Positions 42,411 to 50,955 of a stretch of 64,000 nucleotides of DNA are shown piece by piece. Location of the stretch: contig NZ_CP107903.1 in the NCBI RefSeq assembly GCF_036013955.1, positions 1,302,001 through 1,366,000 of the forward strand, given 5' to 3'. This stretch comes from Streptomyces sp. NBC_00459. GTDB taxonomy: Bacteria > Actinomycetota > Actinomycetes > Streptomycetales > Streptomycetaceae. Positions within the stretch are counted from its first letter, which is position 1. Every line of letters begins with the position of its first letter. Below the pieces are notes generated by a model. It ran no database searches. It was not told the DNA's origin and worked only from the letters and a program-made list of their open reading frames with translations. The position numbers and the translations under genes were made by a program.

Positions 42411-43643
42411 TCACGTCGCCGCGCCGTCGATCTTGAGCGCGATGAGCTCCTCCTCGCCGATGCCGAGCGAGCGCAGGACGTCGTCGGTGTGTTCCGCGAA
42501 CAGGGGTGCCCGGGTCAGGGTGGCCGGGGTCTCGTCGAACTGGACCGGACTGGCCACCAGTTCACGGTCGACCCCGTCGGCGTCCACGACGGGGGCGATG
42601 AGGCCGTTGGCCCGCAGCGCCGGATCCTGACCGACCTCCCAGGCACTCTGCACGGCCGCCCACTGGCCCTCACCCCGGGAGAGGATCTCGACCCACTCGT
42701 CGTACGGGCGGGAGGCGATGAGCCCGGCGACGATCTCGGCGGCCTCACCGGCGTTCGCCATCAACTTCTCCGTGCTGTCGAAGCGTTCGTCGCGGGCGAG
42801 TTCCTCGCGGCCGGCCAGCTTGCAGAACTCGGCCCAGTACCGGCCGGGTTGCAGCATCGACAGTTCGATCCAGCGGCCGTCCGAGCTGCGGTAGGCCCCG
42901 ATGAGGGGGTTGGTGGCCGAGCCGTACCGGGGTTGGATGTTCACCGGGAGCGGGCCGCCGTTCATCAGCGCCATGTTGACCGTGAACTGCGTCGCCCAAG
43001 CGCCCACGCCGAGCAACGACACGTCCACGACGGACGGTTCGCCGGTCGTGGCGCGGGAGTAGAGCGCGGCGGCGATACCGCCGGCGATCGTCATGCCGCC
43101 GATCGCGTCGCCGTAGGCACCGGCGGGCATCCGGATCATCCGCTCCGCGCCTGCCGGGGTGACACCGGCGGCGCTGCCGCCGCGCGCCCAGAAGGCGGTG
43201 CTGTCGTAGCCGCCCTTGCGCGCCTCCTCACCACGGGCGCCGAAGCCGCTGCCCCGGACGTAGATGATGTCCGGGTTGACCGCGCGGACGTCCTCGACGT
43301 CGATGCGCAGCTTCGCCCGTGCGTCGGGCAGGAAGTTCGTGAGGAACACGTCGCTGTTGCGGATGAGTTCGTCCAGCACGCGCCGCGCGGACGGCTTCTC
43401 CAGGGCGAGACCGACGCTGCGTTTCCCCCGGTTGGGACCTTCCACGATCGGGAAGAACGACGACTCCTTGCTGACGGCGTCGTACCCGAGCACCCGCACC
43501 AGGCCGCGCTGGCCGTCACCCCGTTCGGCGTGCTCGATCTTGATCACATCGGCACCCCAGTCCGCGAGCACGGCACCCGCCGCCGGGACGAAGGTGAACT
43601 GTGCGACCTCTAGGACCCGCACACCCTCCATGGGCCTCTGCAT
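42411..43643 (-). CDS. family III CoA-transferase (CaiB/BaiF)
   Basis: A 410-residue CoA transferase: GVRVLEVAQFTFVPAAGAVLADWGADVIKIE at the N-terminus, GPNRGKRSVGLAL for CoA binding, and Asp179 in MPAGAYGDAIGGM as the expected catalytic aspartate. It would move CoA between acids, sparing ATP, as BaiF-type enzymes do for bile acids. ATG at 43,643 follows GGAGGAG. It is a single gene divergent from the acyl-CoA dehydrogenase at 43,757, with sites 8 and 9 between them. Confidence 0.9.
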   Translation of the reverse strand: MQRPMEGVRVLEVAQFTFVPAAGAVLADWGADVIKIEHAERGDGQRGLVRVLGYDAVSKESSFFPIVEGPNRGKRSVGLALEKPSARRVLDELIRNSDVFLTNFLPDARAKLRIDVEDVRAVNPDIIYVRGSGFGARGEEARKGGYDSTAFWARGGSAAGVTPAGAERMIRMPAGAYGDAIGGMTIAGGIAAALYSRATTGEPSVVDVSLLGVGAWATQFTVNMALMNGGPLPVNIQPRYGSATNPLIGAYRSSDGRWIELSMLQPGRYWAEFCKLAGREELARDERFDSTEKLMANAGEAAEIVAGLIASRPYDEWVEILSRGEGQWAAVQSAWEVGQDPALRANGLIAPVVDADGVDRELVASPVQFDETPATLTRAPLFAEHTDDVLRSLGIGEEELIALKIDGAAT

Positions 43644-43682
43644 CGGACCAACTCCTCCGAGCCTGAACGCTCCTGAGACGCT

Positions 43683-43698
43683 ATTGCGCATACCCAAT
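43683..43698 (-). promoter_or_regulatory. ATTGAGTATACTCAAT-like site 8
   Basis: ATTGCGCATACCCAAT is a near palindrome 40 bases upstream of the CoA-transferase start. Confidence 0.55.
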
Positions 43699-43735
43699 CA
43701 ACGAAGAACGCGCTCCAGTATGGACCGAGGGTCTT

Positions 43736-43751
43736 AAAAAGTATACTGTTT
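43736..43751 (+). promoter_or_regulatory. site 9 with TATACT box; probable leaderless start
   Basis: AAAAAGTATACTGTTT. TATACT (43,742-43,747) ends nine bases before the ATG at 43,757, and no ribosome binding site intervenes, so transcription should begin at or within a few bases of the start codon. Confidence 0.62.
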
Positions 43752-43756
43752 TCGGC

Positions 43757-45076
43757 ATGCTGGATTTCTCGATCGAACCCGATTTCCAGGCCAAGCTGGA
43801 CTGGGCGACGACCTTCGTACGCGAGGAGGTCGAGCCCCTCGACCTCCTGTTCCCGCACGGGGGCGACCCGTACGACACCCGCAACGAGAAGGCCCGTGCG
43901 ATCCTGCGGCCGCTCCAGGACACGGTCAGGGCGCAGGGCCTGTGGGCCTGCCATCTCGGCCCCGAACTGGGCGGCGCGGGGTACGGACAGGTGAGGCTCG
44001 CGTACCTCAACGAGATCCTGGGCCGCTCCTACTGGGCCCCCACGGTCTTCGGCACCGCCGCCCCCGACACGGGCAACGCCGAGATCCTCGCCATGTTCGG
44101 CACCGAGGAGCAGAAGGCCCGCTATCTGCGGCCGCTGCTCGACGGGGACATCGTGTCCACCTTCTCGATGACCGAGCCGCAGGCGGGCGCCGACCCAAAG
44201 GAGTTCGTCTGCCATGCCCGGCGCGACGGGGACCAGTGGGTGATCGACGGCGAGAAGTGGTTCTCGTCCAACGCCCGTTACGCGGCCTTCCTCATCGTCA
44301 TGGCCGTCACCGATCCGGACGCGCCGCCGCACGCCCGCATGTCGATGTTCATCGTGCCCGCCGAGACACCGGGCATCGAGATCAAGCGCAACGTCGGCAC
44401 CATGGACGAACGCGACAGCCTCGACGAGGGCATCCACGCCTACATCCGCTACGACCAGGTCCGGGTCCCGCTCGACGCCATGCTCGGCGGCCCCGGCGAG
44501 GGCTTCAAGGTCGCCCAGGCCCGCCTCGGCGGCGGCCGGGTGCATCACGCGATGCGTACGGTCGGCAAGTGCACGCGGGCCTTCGACATGATGTGCGAAC
44601 GGGCGCTGTCCCGACGTACGCAGGGCACTCTGCTCGCGGAGAAGCAGGCGGTGCAGCAGTTCATCGCGGACTCCTGGGTGGAGTTGCAGCAGTTCCGGCT
44701 GCTCGTGCTGCACACCGCCTGGATCATCGACACCCAGCCGCACGGCGCGGCCCGCACCCAGATCGCGATGTGCAAGGTCCAGACGGCCAAGGTTCTGCAC
44801 GACATCATCCAGCGGGCCCTGCATGTGCACGGCTCGCTCGGCACGACCAACGAACTGCCGCTCGCCAAGTGGTGGATGGCCGCACCGAACCTCGCCCTCG
44901 CCGACGGCCCCACCGAGGTGCATCGCACGACGATCGCCAGGCGGCTGCTGAAGAACTACCGGCCTGCGGAGGGCCTGTTCCCCAGCGAGCACATTCCGCC
45001 GAAGCGGGAGGCCGCCCGCAAGCGGTACGCGCACATCGTCGAGGACGAGGGCCTCGCGGGGCGGGCGGACGTATGA
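43757..45076 (+). CDS. acyl-CoA dehydrogenase, ACAD11/LvaC-like
   Basis: A 439-residue acyl-CoA dehydrogenase of the ACAD10/11 subgroup: FSMTEPQAGADPKEFVCHAR, GEKWFSSNARYAAFLIVMAV, VHGSLGTTNELPLAKWWMAAP and the subgroup ending ADGPTEVHRTTIARRLLKNY. In the levulinate pathway of Pseudomonas, LvaC of this subgroup converts 4-phosphoacyl-CoA to an enoyl/3-hydroxyacyl-CoA. The kinase, small partner, SDR and acyl-CoA ligase of that pathway are all encoded next door, supporting this reading. It overlaps the SDR by ATGA. It has no ribosome binding site. Confidence 0.9.
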   Translation: MLDFSIEPDFQAKLDWATTFVREEVEPLDLLFPHGGDPYDTRNEKARAILRPLQDTVRAQGLWACHLGPELGGAGYGQVRLAYLNEILGRSYWAPTVFGTAAPDTGNAEILAMFGTEEQKARYLRPLLDGDIVSTFSMTEPQAGADPKEFVCHARRDGDQWVIDGEKWFSSNARYAAFLIVMAVTDPDAPPHARMSMFIVPAETPGIEIKRNVGTMDERDSLDEGIHAYIRYDQVRVPLDAMLGGPGEGFKVAQARLGGGRVHHAMRTVGKCTRAFDMMCERALSRRTQGTLLAEKQAVQQFIADSWVELQQFRLLVLHTAWIIDTQPHGAARTQIAMCKVQTAKVLHDIIQRALHVHGSLGTTNELPLAKWWMAAPNLALADGPTEVHRTTIARRLLKNYRPAEGLFPSEHIPPKREAARKRYAHIVEDEGLAGRADV

Positions 45077-45849
45077 GCGGCGACCGCGATACGAGGTCCG
45101 TCGCGCCGGCCGACCTGTTCGACCTGTCCGGCAAGGTCGCGCTCGTCACCGGCGGCAGTCGGGGACTGGGGCGCGAGATGGTGCGCGCTTTCGCCGCCGC
45201 CGGGGCGGATGTGGTGATCGCCAGCCGCAAGGCCGACGCGTGCGAGGCGGTGGCCGCGGAGGTCCGTGACCTGGGTCGGCGTGCGCTGCCGGTCGCCGCG
45301 CACGTGGGGCACTGGGACGACCTCGGTCTGCTCGCCGACGCGGCGTACGAGGAGTTCGGGAAGGTCGACGTCCTCGTCAACAACGCCGGTATGTCGCCGT
45401 TGGCGCCGTCGTCCGCCGGGACCAGTGAGGAACTGTTCGACAAGGTCGTCGGGGTCAACTTCAAGGGGCCGTTCCGGCTCGCCTCGTTGGTCGGGGAGCG
45501 GATGACGGAGGGGGGTGGCGGCTCGATCATCAACGTCTCGTCGTCGGGCGCGTTGTTTCCGCAGCCGCGGTTCGGTCCTTATGCGGGGGCGAAGGCGGCG
45601 TTGAACGCGCTGACGACTGTCTTCGCCCTGGAGTACGGGCCGAGTGTGCGGGTCAACACGATCTCGGCGGGGCCGTTTCTGACGGACGTCTCCAAAGCCT
45701 GGTCCGAGGAGAAGCGGCAGAGTACGCGCAGTGCGGTGGGGCGGCCCGGGCGGCCGGAGGAGATCATCAGTACGGCGTTGTATCTGGCGAGTGACGCGTC
45801 CAGCTATACGACGGGGGCGCTGATTCGCGTGGACGGTGGGTTGTACTAG
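45073..45849 (+). CDS. SDR, LvaD-like by context
   Basis: A 258-residue SDR: LSGKVALVTGGSRGLGREMV, VDVLVNNAGMSPLAP, catalytic Tyr and Lys in FGPYAGAKAALNAL, and SSYTTGALIRVDGGLY at the end. The start overlaps the acyl-CoA dehydrogenase stop (ATGA). In the levulinate pathway LvaD reduces the 4-ketoacyl-CoA to the 4-hydroxy form; the gene order here gives the same candidate role, though the sequence alone shows only an SDR. Confidence 0.88.
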   Translation: MSGDRDTRSVAPADLFDLSGKVALVTGGSRGLGREMVRAFAAAGADVVIASRKADACEAVAAEVRDLGRRALPVAAHVGHWDDLGLLADAAYEEFGKVDVLVNNAGMSPLAPSSAGTSEELFDKVVGVNFKGPFRLASLVGERMTEGGGGSIINVSSSGALFPQPRFGPYAGAKAALNALTTVFALEYGPSVRVNTISAGPFLTDVSKAWSEEKRQSTRSAVGRPGRPEEIISTALYLASDASSYTTGALIRVDGGLY

Positions 45850-45861
45850 GTGGTTCGTTGG

Positions 45862-45917
45862 CTGCGGGCCGGTGGGGGCTGGTCGCGCAGTTCCCCGCGC
45901 CCCTTTCGGGGCGCTGG
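45862..45917. repeat. Streptomyces-type intergenic repeat, copy 2
   Basis: GGCTGGTCGCGCAGTTCCCC and a GCGCCCCTTTCGGGGCGC hairpin, between convergent SDR and kinase-like genes; it may terminate both transcripts. Confidence 0.78.
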
Positions 45918-45952
45918 TCTGCACCCAGGATCCCCGGCACCGCCCAGCAACC

Positions 45953-46978
45953 TCAGCCCAGCAGTTGCATCGCCTCGTCGAGCAGGACCGGCAACGCGGG
46001 CAGCATGCGCTGGTGCATGTCGGTCAGGTGATCCGCCTTCCTGCCGCGCTTGATCAGCAGGGCCGTGGCGGCGGACTCCTTGTACTTCGTCAGGGCCTCG
46101 AACCACCATAGGTCCGGGAGCCGTTCGCCCCGGGCCTCCTCGTAGGTGTCGATGAGTTCGGCCTTGCCCGGCATGCCGGTCGGCTCCGGGGACAGGGACG
46201 CCGGGTGGTCGGCCTCGTCCGTGAAGAAGGTCAGCCAGGTGATGTCGACCCTGGGGTCGCCGAGCGACCAGATCTCCCAGTCGATGACCGCGTTGACCGA
46301 GTCCGCGTCGCACAGTGTGTTGCCGAGGCGGTAGTCGCCGTGGGTGAACACCGGCATCATCGCGGCGGGAACGGTCGCGCGCAGCCGGTCCGCGACCGCC
46401 TCGTAGCCGGTGCGCAGGTCCTCGGGGACCGTCGTGAACGCCCGGGTCCAGCGGTTGATCTCGGCGCCGGGCGTGACAACCGGCTCCACGGCGAGGGCGG
46501 TTCGCTTGGGGTCCGTGCGGTGCAGGTGGGCGAGCATCCTGGCCGCGTCCAGGGCCCGGGCGCGTACCTGCGCGGCGGACAGTGCGCCCCGGGGCACGAG
46601 CACCGGTTCCACACAGTCCCCGGGCACCAACTCCATGGCCACGAAAGGCTGTTGGGCCGGGGGTGCACCCTTCTCCCAGAACAGCACCTTCGGCACCCGC
46701 ACGCCGGGCACGCCCGCCAGTACGTGCATGAGCCGCGCCTGGCGCAGCACGTCCCGGTTGCGGACCGGCTGGAGGCCGGGCGGGGCCACTTTGAGGACGA
46801 CGCGCTCGTGTCCGTCGGGGACGCCGGACAGTTCGGCGACGTAGGTGAGGCTCGATGTGCCGCCGGTGAGCGGTTCGACCGACACCACCGTGCCCTCGGG
46901 GGCCCAGCCGCGCAGTGCCTCGGCCGTGCGGCGCGTCAACTCCGTTATCGGATCAGTGCTGTTGGCGACGGTGCTCAT
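45953..46978 (-). CDS. APH-family phosphotransferase, LvaA/ACAD11-kinase-like
   Basis: A 341-residue kinase of the aminoglycoside phosphotransferase fold. TGGTSSLTYVAEL forms the nucleotide loop, VVLKVAP has the ATP-binding Lys, FTHGDYRLGNTL (His213, Asp215) is the catalytic loop and VIDWEIWSLGDPRVD the metal-binding segment. In ACAD11-type systems this domain phosphorylates the hydroxyl of a 4-hydroxyacyl-CoA. Close presence of the ACAD11-like dehydrogenase argues for that substrate class over antibiotic resistance. Last gene of the minus-strand small protein-ligase-kinase group. Start chosen at 46,978, with GAGAGACC upstream. Confidence 0.9.
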   Translation of the reverse strand: MSTVANSTDPITELTRRTAEALRGWAPEGTVVSVEPLTGGTSSLTYVAELSGVPDGHERVVLKVAPPGLQPVRNRDVLRQARLMHVLAGVPGVRVPKVLFWEKGAPPAQQPFVAMELVPGDCVEPVLVPRGALSAAQVRARALDAARMLAHLHRTDPKRTALAVEPVVTPGAEINRWTRAFTTVPEDLRTGYEAVADRLRATVPAAMMPVFTHGDYRLGNTLCDADSVNAVIDWEIWSLGDPRVDITWLTFFTDEADHPASLSPEPTGMPGKAELIDTYEEARGERLPDLWWFEALTKYKESAATALLIKRGRKADHLTDMHQRMLPALPVLLDEAMQLLG

Positions 46979-47038
46979 GGACCGGTCTCTCATCCTTGTC
47001 GGCCGACGGCCTGGCAGCTGCGTACGTCGGTCAGCGGG

Positions 47039-48538
47039 TCAACGGTCGGCGGTCAGTGCCTCGACGATGTCGCGGCGCACGAGCTTGCCGGTCGGGGTGC
47101 GGGGCAGTTCGGGCCAACGGGTGATGCGCTCCGGCGTCTTCGAGCCGCGCAGCGTGCCGCGCACCTGCGCACGCAGGTCTCCGGCGTCGACCTCCGCACC
47201 GTCCCGGACCACGACCACGGCCTCGATGCGCTGGCCCCACTCCTCGTCCGGGACACCGACGACGACCGCGTCCAGCACGTCCGGGTGGCGCAGCAGGACG
47301 TCCTCGATCTCGGCGGGCGCGATGTTCTCGGCTCCGCGGATGATCGTGTCGTCGGCCCTGCCCTCGATGTGGAGGTAGCCGTCGGAGTCGATCCGCCCCT
47401 GGTCGCGGGTGTGGAAGAACCCGCGCTCGTCGACCGCGCAGCCCTGCCCGGCGTACTCCCCCGACACCTGGTCGCCACGCACCCAGATCTGCCCGGTCCT
47501 GCCGGGGGCGACGACCGCGCCGGACGCGTCACGGACCTCCAGTTCGACACCCGGCAGCGGCAGCCCGGCGGACCCTAGCCGGGCCCGTACGGCGGGATCG
47601 GCGCTCGCGACGGCCGTGCGATGCTCCTGCGGGCCCAGGACGGTGATGGTGGACGAGGTCTCCGTCAGCCCGTAGGCGTTCACGAAGTCGACGTGCGGCC
47701 AGGCATGCAGCGCGGTCTCGATCACCCTTACGGGCATCCTGGCCCCGCCGTAGGCGAGCGCGCGCAGCGAGGGCACCGAGCGGTCCAGGCCGTCCGTGTC
47801 CATGATGCGGGCCAGCATCGTCGGCACCACCATGGCGTTGGTGACGCGCTGCCGCCGTACGAGGTCCAGCCAGCCCTCAGCGGTGAACTGGTCGAGGCTC
47901 AGGGCGCGGCGCCCCGCGTACAGGTTGGTCAGCACGTTCGACACAGCGGCGATGTGGTAGGGCGGCACGCTCACCAGGGCTGCCTCGTCCGGTCCCGCGC
48001 CGGCGAACTCCACAGTGCCGAGTACGTAGGACACCAGGTTGTGGTGGCGCAGGACCACGCCCTTCGGCGTCGAGGTCGTACCGCTCGTGTAGATGAGGAC
48101 CGCCGGGGAGTCGGGCGCCGGCGCCGGTTCCTCGCCGCCCGGAGCGGCTGCGGCCCGGGCCGCCTCGGTGAGCCACTGGTCCGGGCTGCGTACGGCGAGC
48201 CCGGCCCGGCGCAGTGCCTCGCCGTGTTCCGGGTCGGCGATACCCAGGGCGCGAGGGTGGTTCGCCAGCAGCGCGTCCAACTGCGCTTCCCCCAGGCGGT
48301 AGTTGACCGGGATCAGCGGGACTCCGGCGTGGGCCGCGGCGAACAGCGCGACCGGGAGGGCCGGGCCGTTCACCGCCAGGTACACGATGGCGTCAGCGTC
48401 GGCCGCGCGCACCGACCGGGCTCCGCCAACGGCCAGTTCACGTAGCCGCGGGGCGGTGAGCCCGTCGTCAGCGCGACCGATCAGGACCCGGTCGTCGAAT
48501 CCCTCGGCGGCCATGTCCAACAGCATCGCTATGTTCAT
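47039..48538 (-). CDS. acyl-CoA synthetase (AMP-binding), LvaE-like by context
   Basis: A 499-residue adenylate-forming ligase: LIYTSGTTSTPKGVVLRHHN, NAYGLTETSSTITVLG, hinge DQGRIDSDGYLHIEGRADD and PRTPTGKLVRRDIVEAL with the catalytic Lys. The ATG follows GGGAG and lies 16 bases after the small-protein gene. In the Lva pathway the ligase forms the CoA thioester before reduction and phosphorylation. One of three AMP-binding ligases in the window. Confidence 0.9.
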   Translation of the reverse strand: MNIAMLLDMAAEGFDDRVLIGRADDGLTAPRLRELAVGGARSVRAADADAIVYLAVNGPALPVALFAAAHAGVPLIPVNYRLGEAQLDALLANHPRALGIADPEHGEALRRAGLAVRSPDQWLTEAARAAAAPGGEEPAPAPDSPAVLIYTSGTTSTPKGVVLRHHNLVSYVLGTVEFAGAGPDEAALVSVPPYHIAAVSNVLTNLYAGRRALSLDQFTAEGWLDLVRRQRVTNAMVVPTMLARIMDTDGLDRSVPSLRALAYGGARMPVRVIETALHAWPHVDFVNAYGLTETSSTITVLGPQEHRTAVASADPAVRARLGSAGLPLPGVELEVRDASGAVVAPGRTGQIWVRGDQVSGEYAGQGCAVDERGFFHTRDQGRIDSDGYLHIEGRADDTIIRGAENIAPAEIEDVLLRHPDVLDAVVVGVPDEEWGQRIEAVVVVRDGAEVDAGDLRAQVRGTLRGSKTPERITRWPELPRTPTGKLVRRDIVEALTADR

Positions 48539-48554
48539 CGGCCCGCTCCCGCCC

Positions 48555-48872
48555 TCAGTCCGAGGCCGGGAGCGGCTTGGCGCTCTTCATCGGCATGGGG
48601 ACGCCGTTCACCGCCAGCGTGCCCTGTCCCTGCCTGGTGCAGAGCAGTTCCAGGCCGAGGTCCTCGGCGGCGTACCTCTTGCCGAGCAGGGAACCGCCCA
48701 TCAGGCCGGGGTCGGGGTCTGCGGTGCCGGTGGCGGCGGGCCCCGGCCCGTTCGCCTCGGCCATGGCCGCCCCGCCGCAGGTGATCTCCAACTCCTGCTC
48801 CGGGCACCGAACGACGATCACCGCCGTGGTGTCGACCGTACTGGCGAGCATCTGCCCCACACGTGGCCTCAT
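48555..48872 (-). CDS. small conserved protein, candidate LvaB-like kinase partner
   Basis: A 105-residue protein with VIVVRCPEQELEITCGGAAM, GKRYAAEDLGLELLCTRQGQ and a closing MKSAKPLPASD. I recognise this as a small actinobacterial/proteobacterial conserved protein type but not a named domain. Its position beside an APH-type kinase, ACAD11-like dehydrogenase, SDR and ligase matches LvaB, the small protein needed with LvaA for 4-hydroxyacyl-CoA phosphorylation. Three cysteines (in VRCPE, ITCGG, LLCTR) could bind metal. ATG with GGAGGA upstream; first gene of its operon. Confidence 0.65.
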   Translation of the reverse strand: MRPRVGQMLASTVDTTAVIVVRCPEQELEITCGGAAMAEANGPGPAATGTADPDPGLMGGSLLGKRYAAEDLGLELLCTRQGQGTLAVNGVPMPMKSAKPLPASD

Positions 48873-48921
48873 CGCAGGTTCCTCCGCGGATCTTGTTCCG
48901 TTCCGATGCCCGAAGACCAGA

Positions 48922-48937
48922 AAAAAGTATACTACTT
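48922..48937. promoter_or_regulatory. site 10 with TATACT box
   Basis: AAAAAGTATACTACTT in the divergent gap between the small protein (48,872) and the crotonase (48,992). The central GTATAC gives TATACT on the plus strand and AGTATA complement on the other, so either direction could use it. Confidence 0.58.
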
Positions 48938-48991
48938 ACCTCGATCACGTCGAGATGACGAACCAAGGCAGCGTGACGAACGGAGTGCCCG

Positions 48992-49765
48992 ATGGAGCTC
49001 AGGACCGTCCTGTTCGAGGTGGCCGACCACGTCGCCACGATCACCCTGAACCGGCCGGAGGTCATGAACGGCTTCAACCAGCGGATGCTGGAGGAGTTCT
49101 CGGCCATCTGGCAGACCGTCAGGACCGACGACGACGTGCACGTCGTCGTGTTGCGGGGCGCGGGCGAGCGGGCGTTCTGCACGGGCATGGACGTGAAGGA
49201 GGGCATCGACCGCCATCCCAACGTCTGGTCGCAGACCGACCCCGGGGAGTACCTCTCGCCGAAGCTGAACCAGGTATGGAAACCGCTGGTCTGCGCGGTG
49301 CACGGGATGGCCGCCGGCGGCGCCTTCTACTGGCTCAACGAGGCCGACATCGTGATCTGCTCGGACGACGCCACGTTCTTCGATCCGCACGTCAGCTACG
49401 GGCTCACCGCGGCCCTGGAACCGATCGGCCTCGCCCGGCGCGTCCCGCTCGGCGAGGCGCTGCGCATCGCACTGCTCGGCCTGGACGAGCGTGTGTCGGC
49501 GGCGCGCGCCCTGCAGATCGGCCTGGTCAGCGAGGTGCTCCCGGGTGCGGAACTGTGGGACCGCGCCGACGGGATCGCCCGACTCATCGCCGCCAAACCG
49601 CCAGCCGCCATCCAGGGCACCGTCCGGGCGATCTGGGAGTCGCTCGACTCGACGCGCACCCAGGCGCTGCGCACCGGACTGTCGTACACACAGATCGGCA
49701 ACCCCGTCGGCAAGGCCGAGATCGACCGCGCCGAAGTGCCCCGGGGACAGTGGACACTGCGCTGA
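48992..49765 (+). CDS. crotonase-family protein lacking both hydratase glutamates
   Basis: A 257-residue crotonase-fold protein: AFCTGMDVKEGI for the oxyanion hole. At the two positions where enoyl-CoA hydratases have glutamate it reads AAGGAFYWLNEAD and FFDPHVSYGL, so neither Glu is present. It may therefore catalyse another crotonase reaction (C-C hydrolysis, isomerisation or decarboxylation). ATG with CGGAG upstream. Followed 60 bases later by the LLM flavoprotein. Steroid C/D-ring degradation uses a crotonase hydrolase (EchA20), but I see no specific match. Confidence 0.85.
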   Translation: MELRTVLFEVADHVATITLNRPEVMNGFNQRMLEEFSAIWQTVRTDDDVHVVVLRGAGERAFCTGMDVKEGIDRHPNVWSQTDPGEYLSPKLNQVWKPLVCAVHGMAAGGAFYWLNEADIVICSDDATFFDPHVSYGLTAALEPIGLARRVPLGEALRIALLGLDERVSAARALQIGLVSEVLPGAELWDRADGIARLIAAKPPAAIQGTVRAIWESLDSTRTQALRTGLSYTQIGNPVGKAEIDRAEVPRGQWTLR

Positions 49766-49785
49766 CACTCCCCTAGCCTGCATGA

Positions 49786-49801
49786 AAAGAGTGCACTTTA
49801 T
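49786..49801 (+). promoter_or_regulatory. ATTGAGTATACTCAAT-like site 11
   Basis: AAAGAGTGCACTTTAT, a strong inverted repeat around GTGCAC, 24 bases upstream of the LLM flavoprotein start. Confidence 0.52.
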
Positions 49802-49825
49802 AGAGGCTACGAAGGTGAGGCTTCC

Positions 49826-50854
49826 ATGTTGTTCGGCATGCCCTGGCCCGGCCGGGACGTCGCACGGGAGGCCGAGCAGGCCGGTGTCGGCGCCTTCTGC
49901 GCCGGGGAGTTCGTCGACCACGACGCCTATCTCACGGTGGCCGACATCGTGGCGAACACCGACCACGCCCTGGCGGGCCCCGCCATCGCCTACGCGTTCG
50001 CCCGCACCCCCTACGCCCACGCCACCGCCCTGCGCCAGCTGCACGCGCAGGCGCCGGGCAGGCTGTTCCTCGGTCTGGGCAGCGCCGCGTTCAGGATCAA
50101 CCGGGACTGGCTGGGCGTACCCGCCGAACGTCCGGTGGCCCGGATCGCCGAGACGGTCGGCGCGGTGCGGGCCTGGCTGCACGCGGAGAACGGCGAGAAG
50201 GTCAGCTACTCCGGTGAGTTCTATTCGCTGGACGCCGATGTCCGGGCGCCGGTGCTCGGCCGGCTGGACATCCCGGTCCTGCTCGCCGCGTTCAACACCG
50301 GCATGGCCGCGACCGCGGGCCGGGTCGCCGACGGTGTCGTGGGGCACGGCCTGTTCACCTCCTCCTGGTGGAACGACGTCGTACGGCCCTCGGTGGAGCG
50401 CGGCGCGGGGGGCGGCGCGAGCGGCGGCGTTCCGGAGCCGCGTTTCCTAGAACACGGCTGGATCATCACGGCAGTCGACGACTCCGCACCCGAACGCGCC
50501 GTCGCGGATGCCCGCCGGATGATCGCCTTCTACCTCACGGTGAAGACGTACGACCCCTATGTCGCCCACCACGGCTGGGAGGAACCGGTCGCCCGGCTGC
50601 GGGCCGCGTTCCGGACGGGCGACACCGACGCCATGGCCCGGGCGGTCACCGACGAGATGGTCACCGAGATCGCCGTCTGCGGGACGACCGCCGAGGCGAA
50701 GGACACCCTCGCCCGCCGCGCCGGCTCGCTCCCTCGTGACGTCGGCTACTTCGCGCCCCCGAGCTTCATGGTGAGCGGGCGGCGACGGGCCGCGTACTCC
50801 CGGGCGGCCCTGGCCCTGATCGGCGCGGTTCCGGACGTACCGGAGCACCCCTGA
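49826..50854 (+). CDS. LLM-class flavin/F420-dependent oxidoreductase
   Basis: A 342-residue luciferase-like TIM-barrel protein: MLFGMPWPGRDVAREAEQAG, HATALRQLHAQAPGRLFLGLGSAAF and IPVLLAAFNTGMAATAGRVADGVVGHG are typical. The overall pattern fits the F420-dependent actinobacterial branch, though FMN use cannot be excluded. ATG has GAAGGTGAGG upstream. It follows the crotonase gene and is closed by a terminator. Reaction unknown. Confidence 0.85.
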   Translation: MLFGMPWPGRDVAREAEQAGVGAFCAGEFVDHDAYLTVADIVANTDHALAGPAIAYAFARTPYAHATALRQLHAQAPGRLFLGLGSAAFRINRDWLGVPAERPVARIAETVGAVRAWLHAENGEKVSYSGEFYSLDADVRAPVLGRLDIPVLLAAFNTGMAATAGRVADGVVGHGLFTSSWWNDVVRPSVERGAGGGASGGVPEPRFLEHGWIITAVDDSAPERAVADARRMIAFYLTVKTYDPYVAHHGWEEPVARLRAAFRTGDTDAMARAVTDEMVTEIAVCGTTAEAKDTLARRAGSLPRDVGYFAPPSFMVSGRRRAAYSRAALALIGAVPDVPEHP

Positions 50855-50869
50855 CACACGCACGCGGGC

Positions 50870-50905
50870 GACCGGCCCCGGAGCGTCCACGCTCCGGGGC
50901 CGGTC
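50870..50905. terminator. bidirectional hairpin terminator
   Basis: A perfect 16-bp stem with 4-base loop between convergent LLM and amidohydrolase genes. Confidence 0.87.
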
Positions 50906-50955
50906 CTTGGCGCAACCGCCTGTCAGCCGCAGATCAGCTGCGGGCCAGGCACAGC

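Noticed and set aside
45953-46978. Aminoglycoside resistance kinase
   Set aside because: The fold matches, but the neighbours (ACAD11-like dehydrogenase, ligase, small partner) point to an acyl-CoA hydroxyl kinase.
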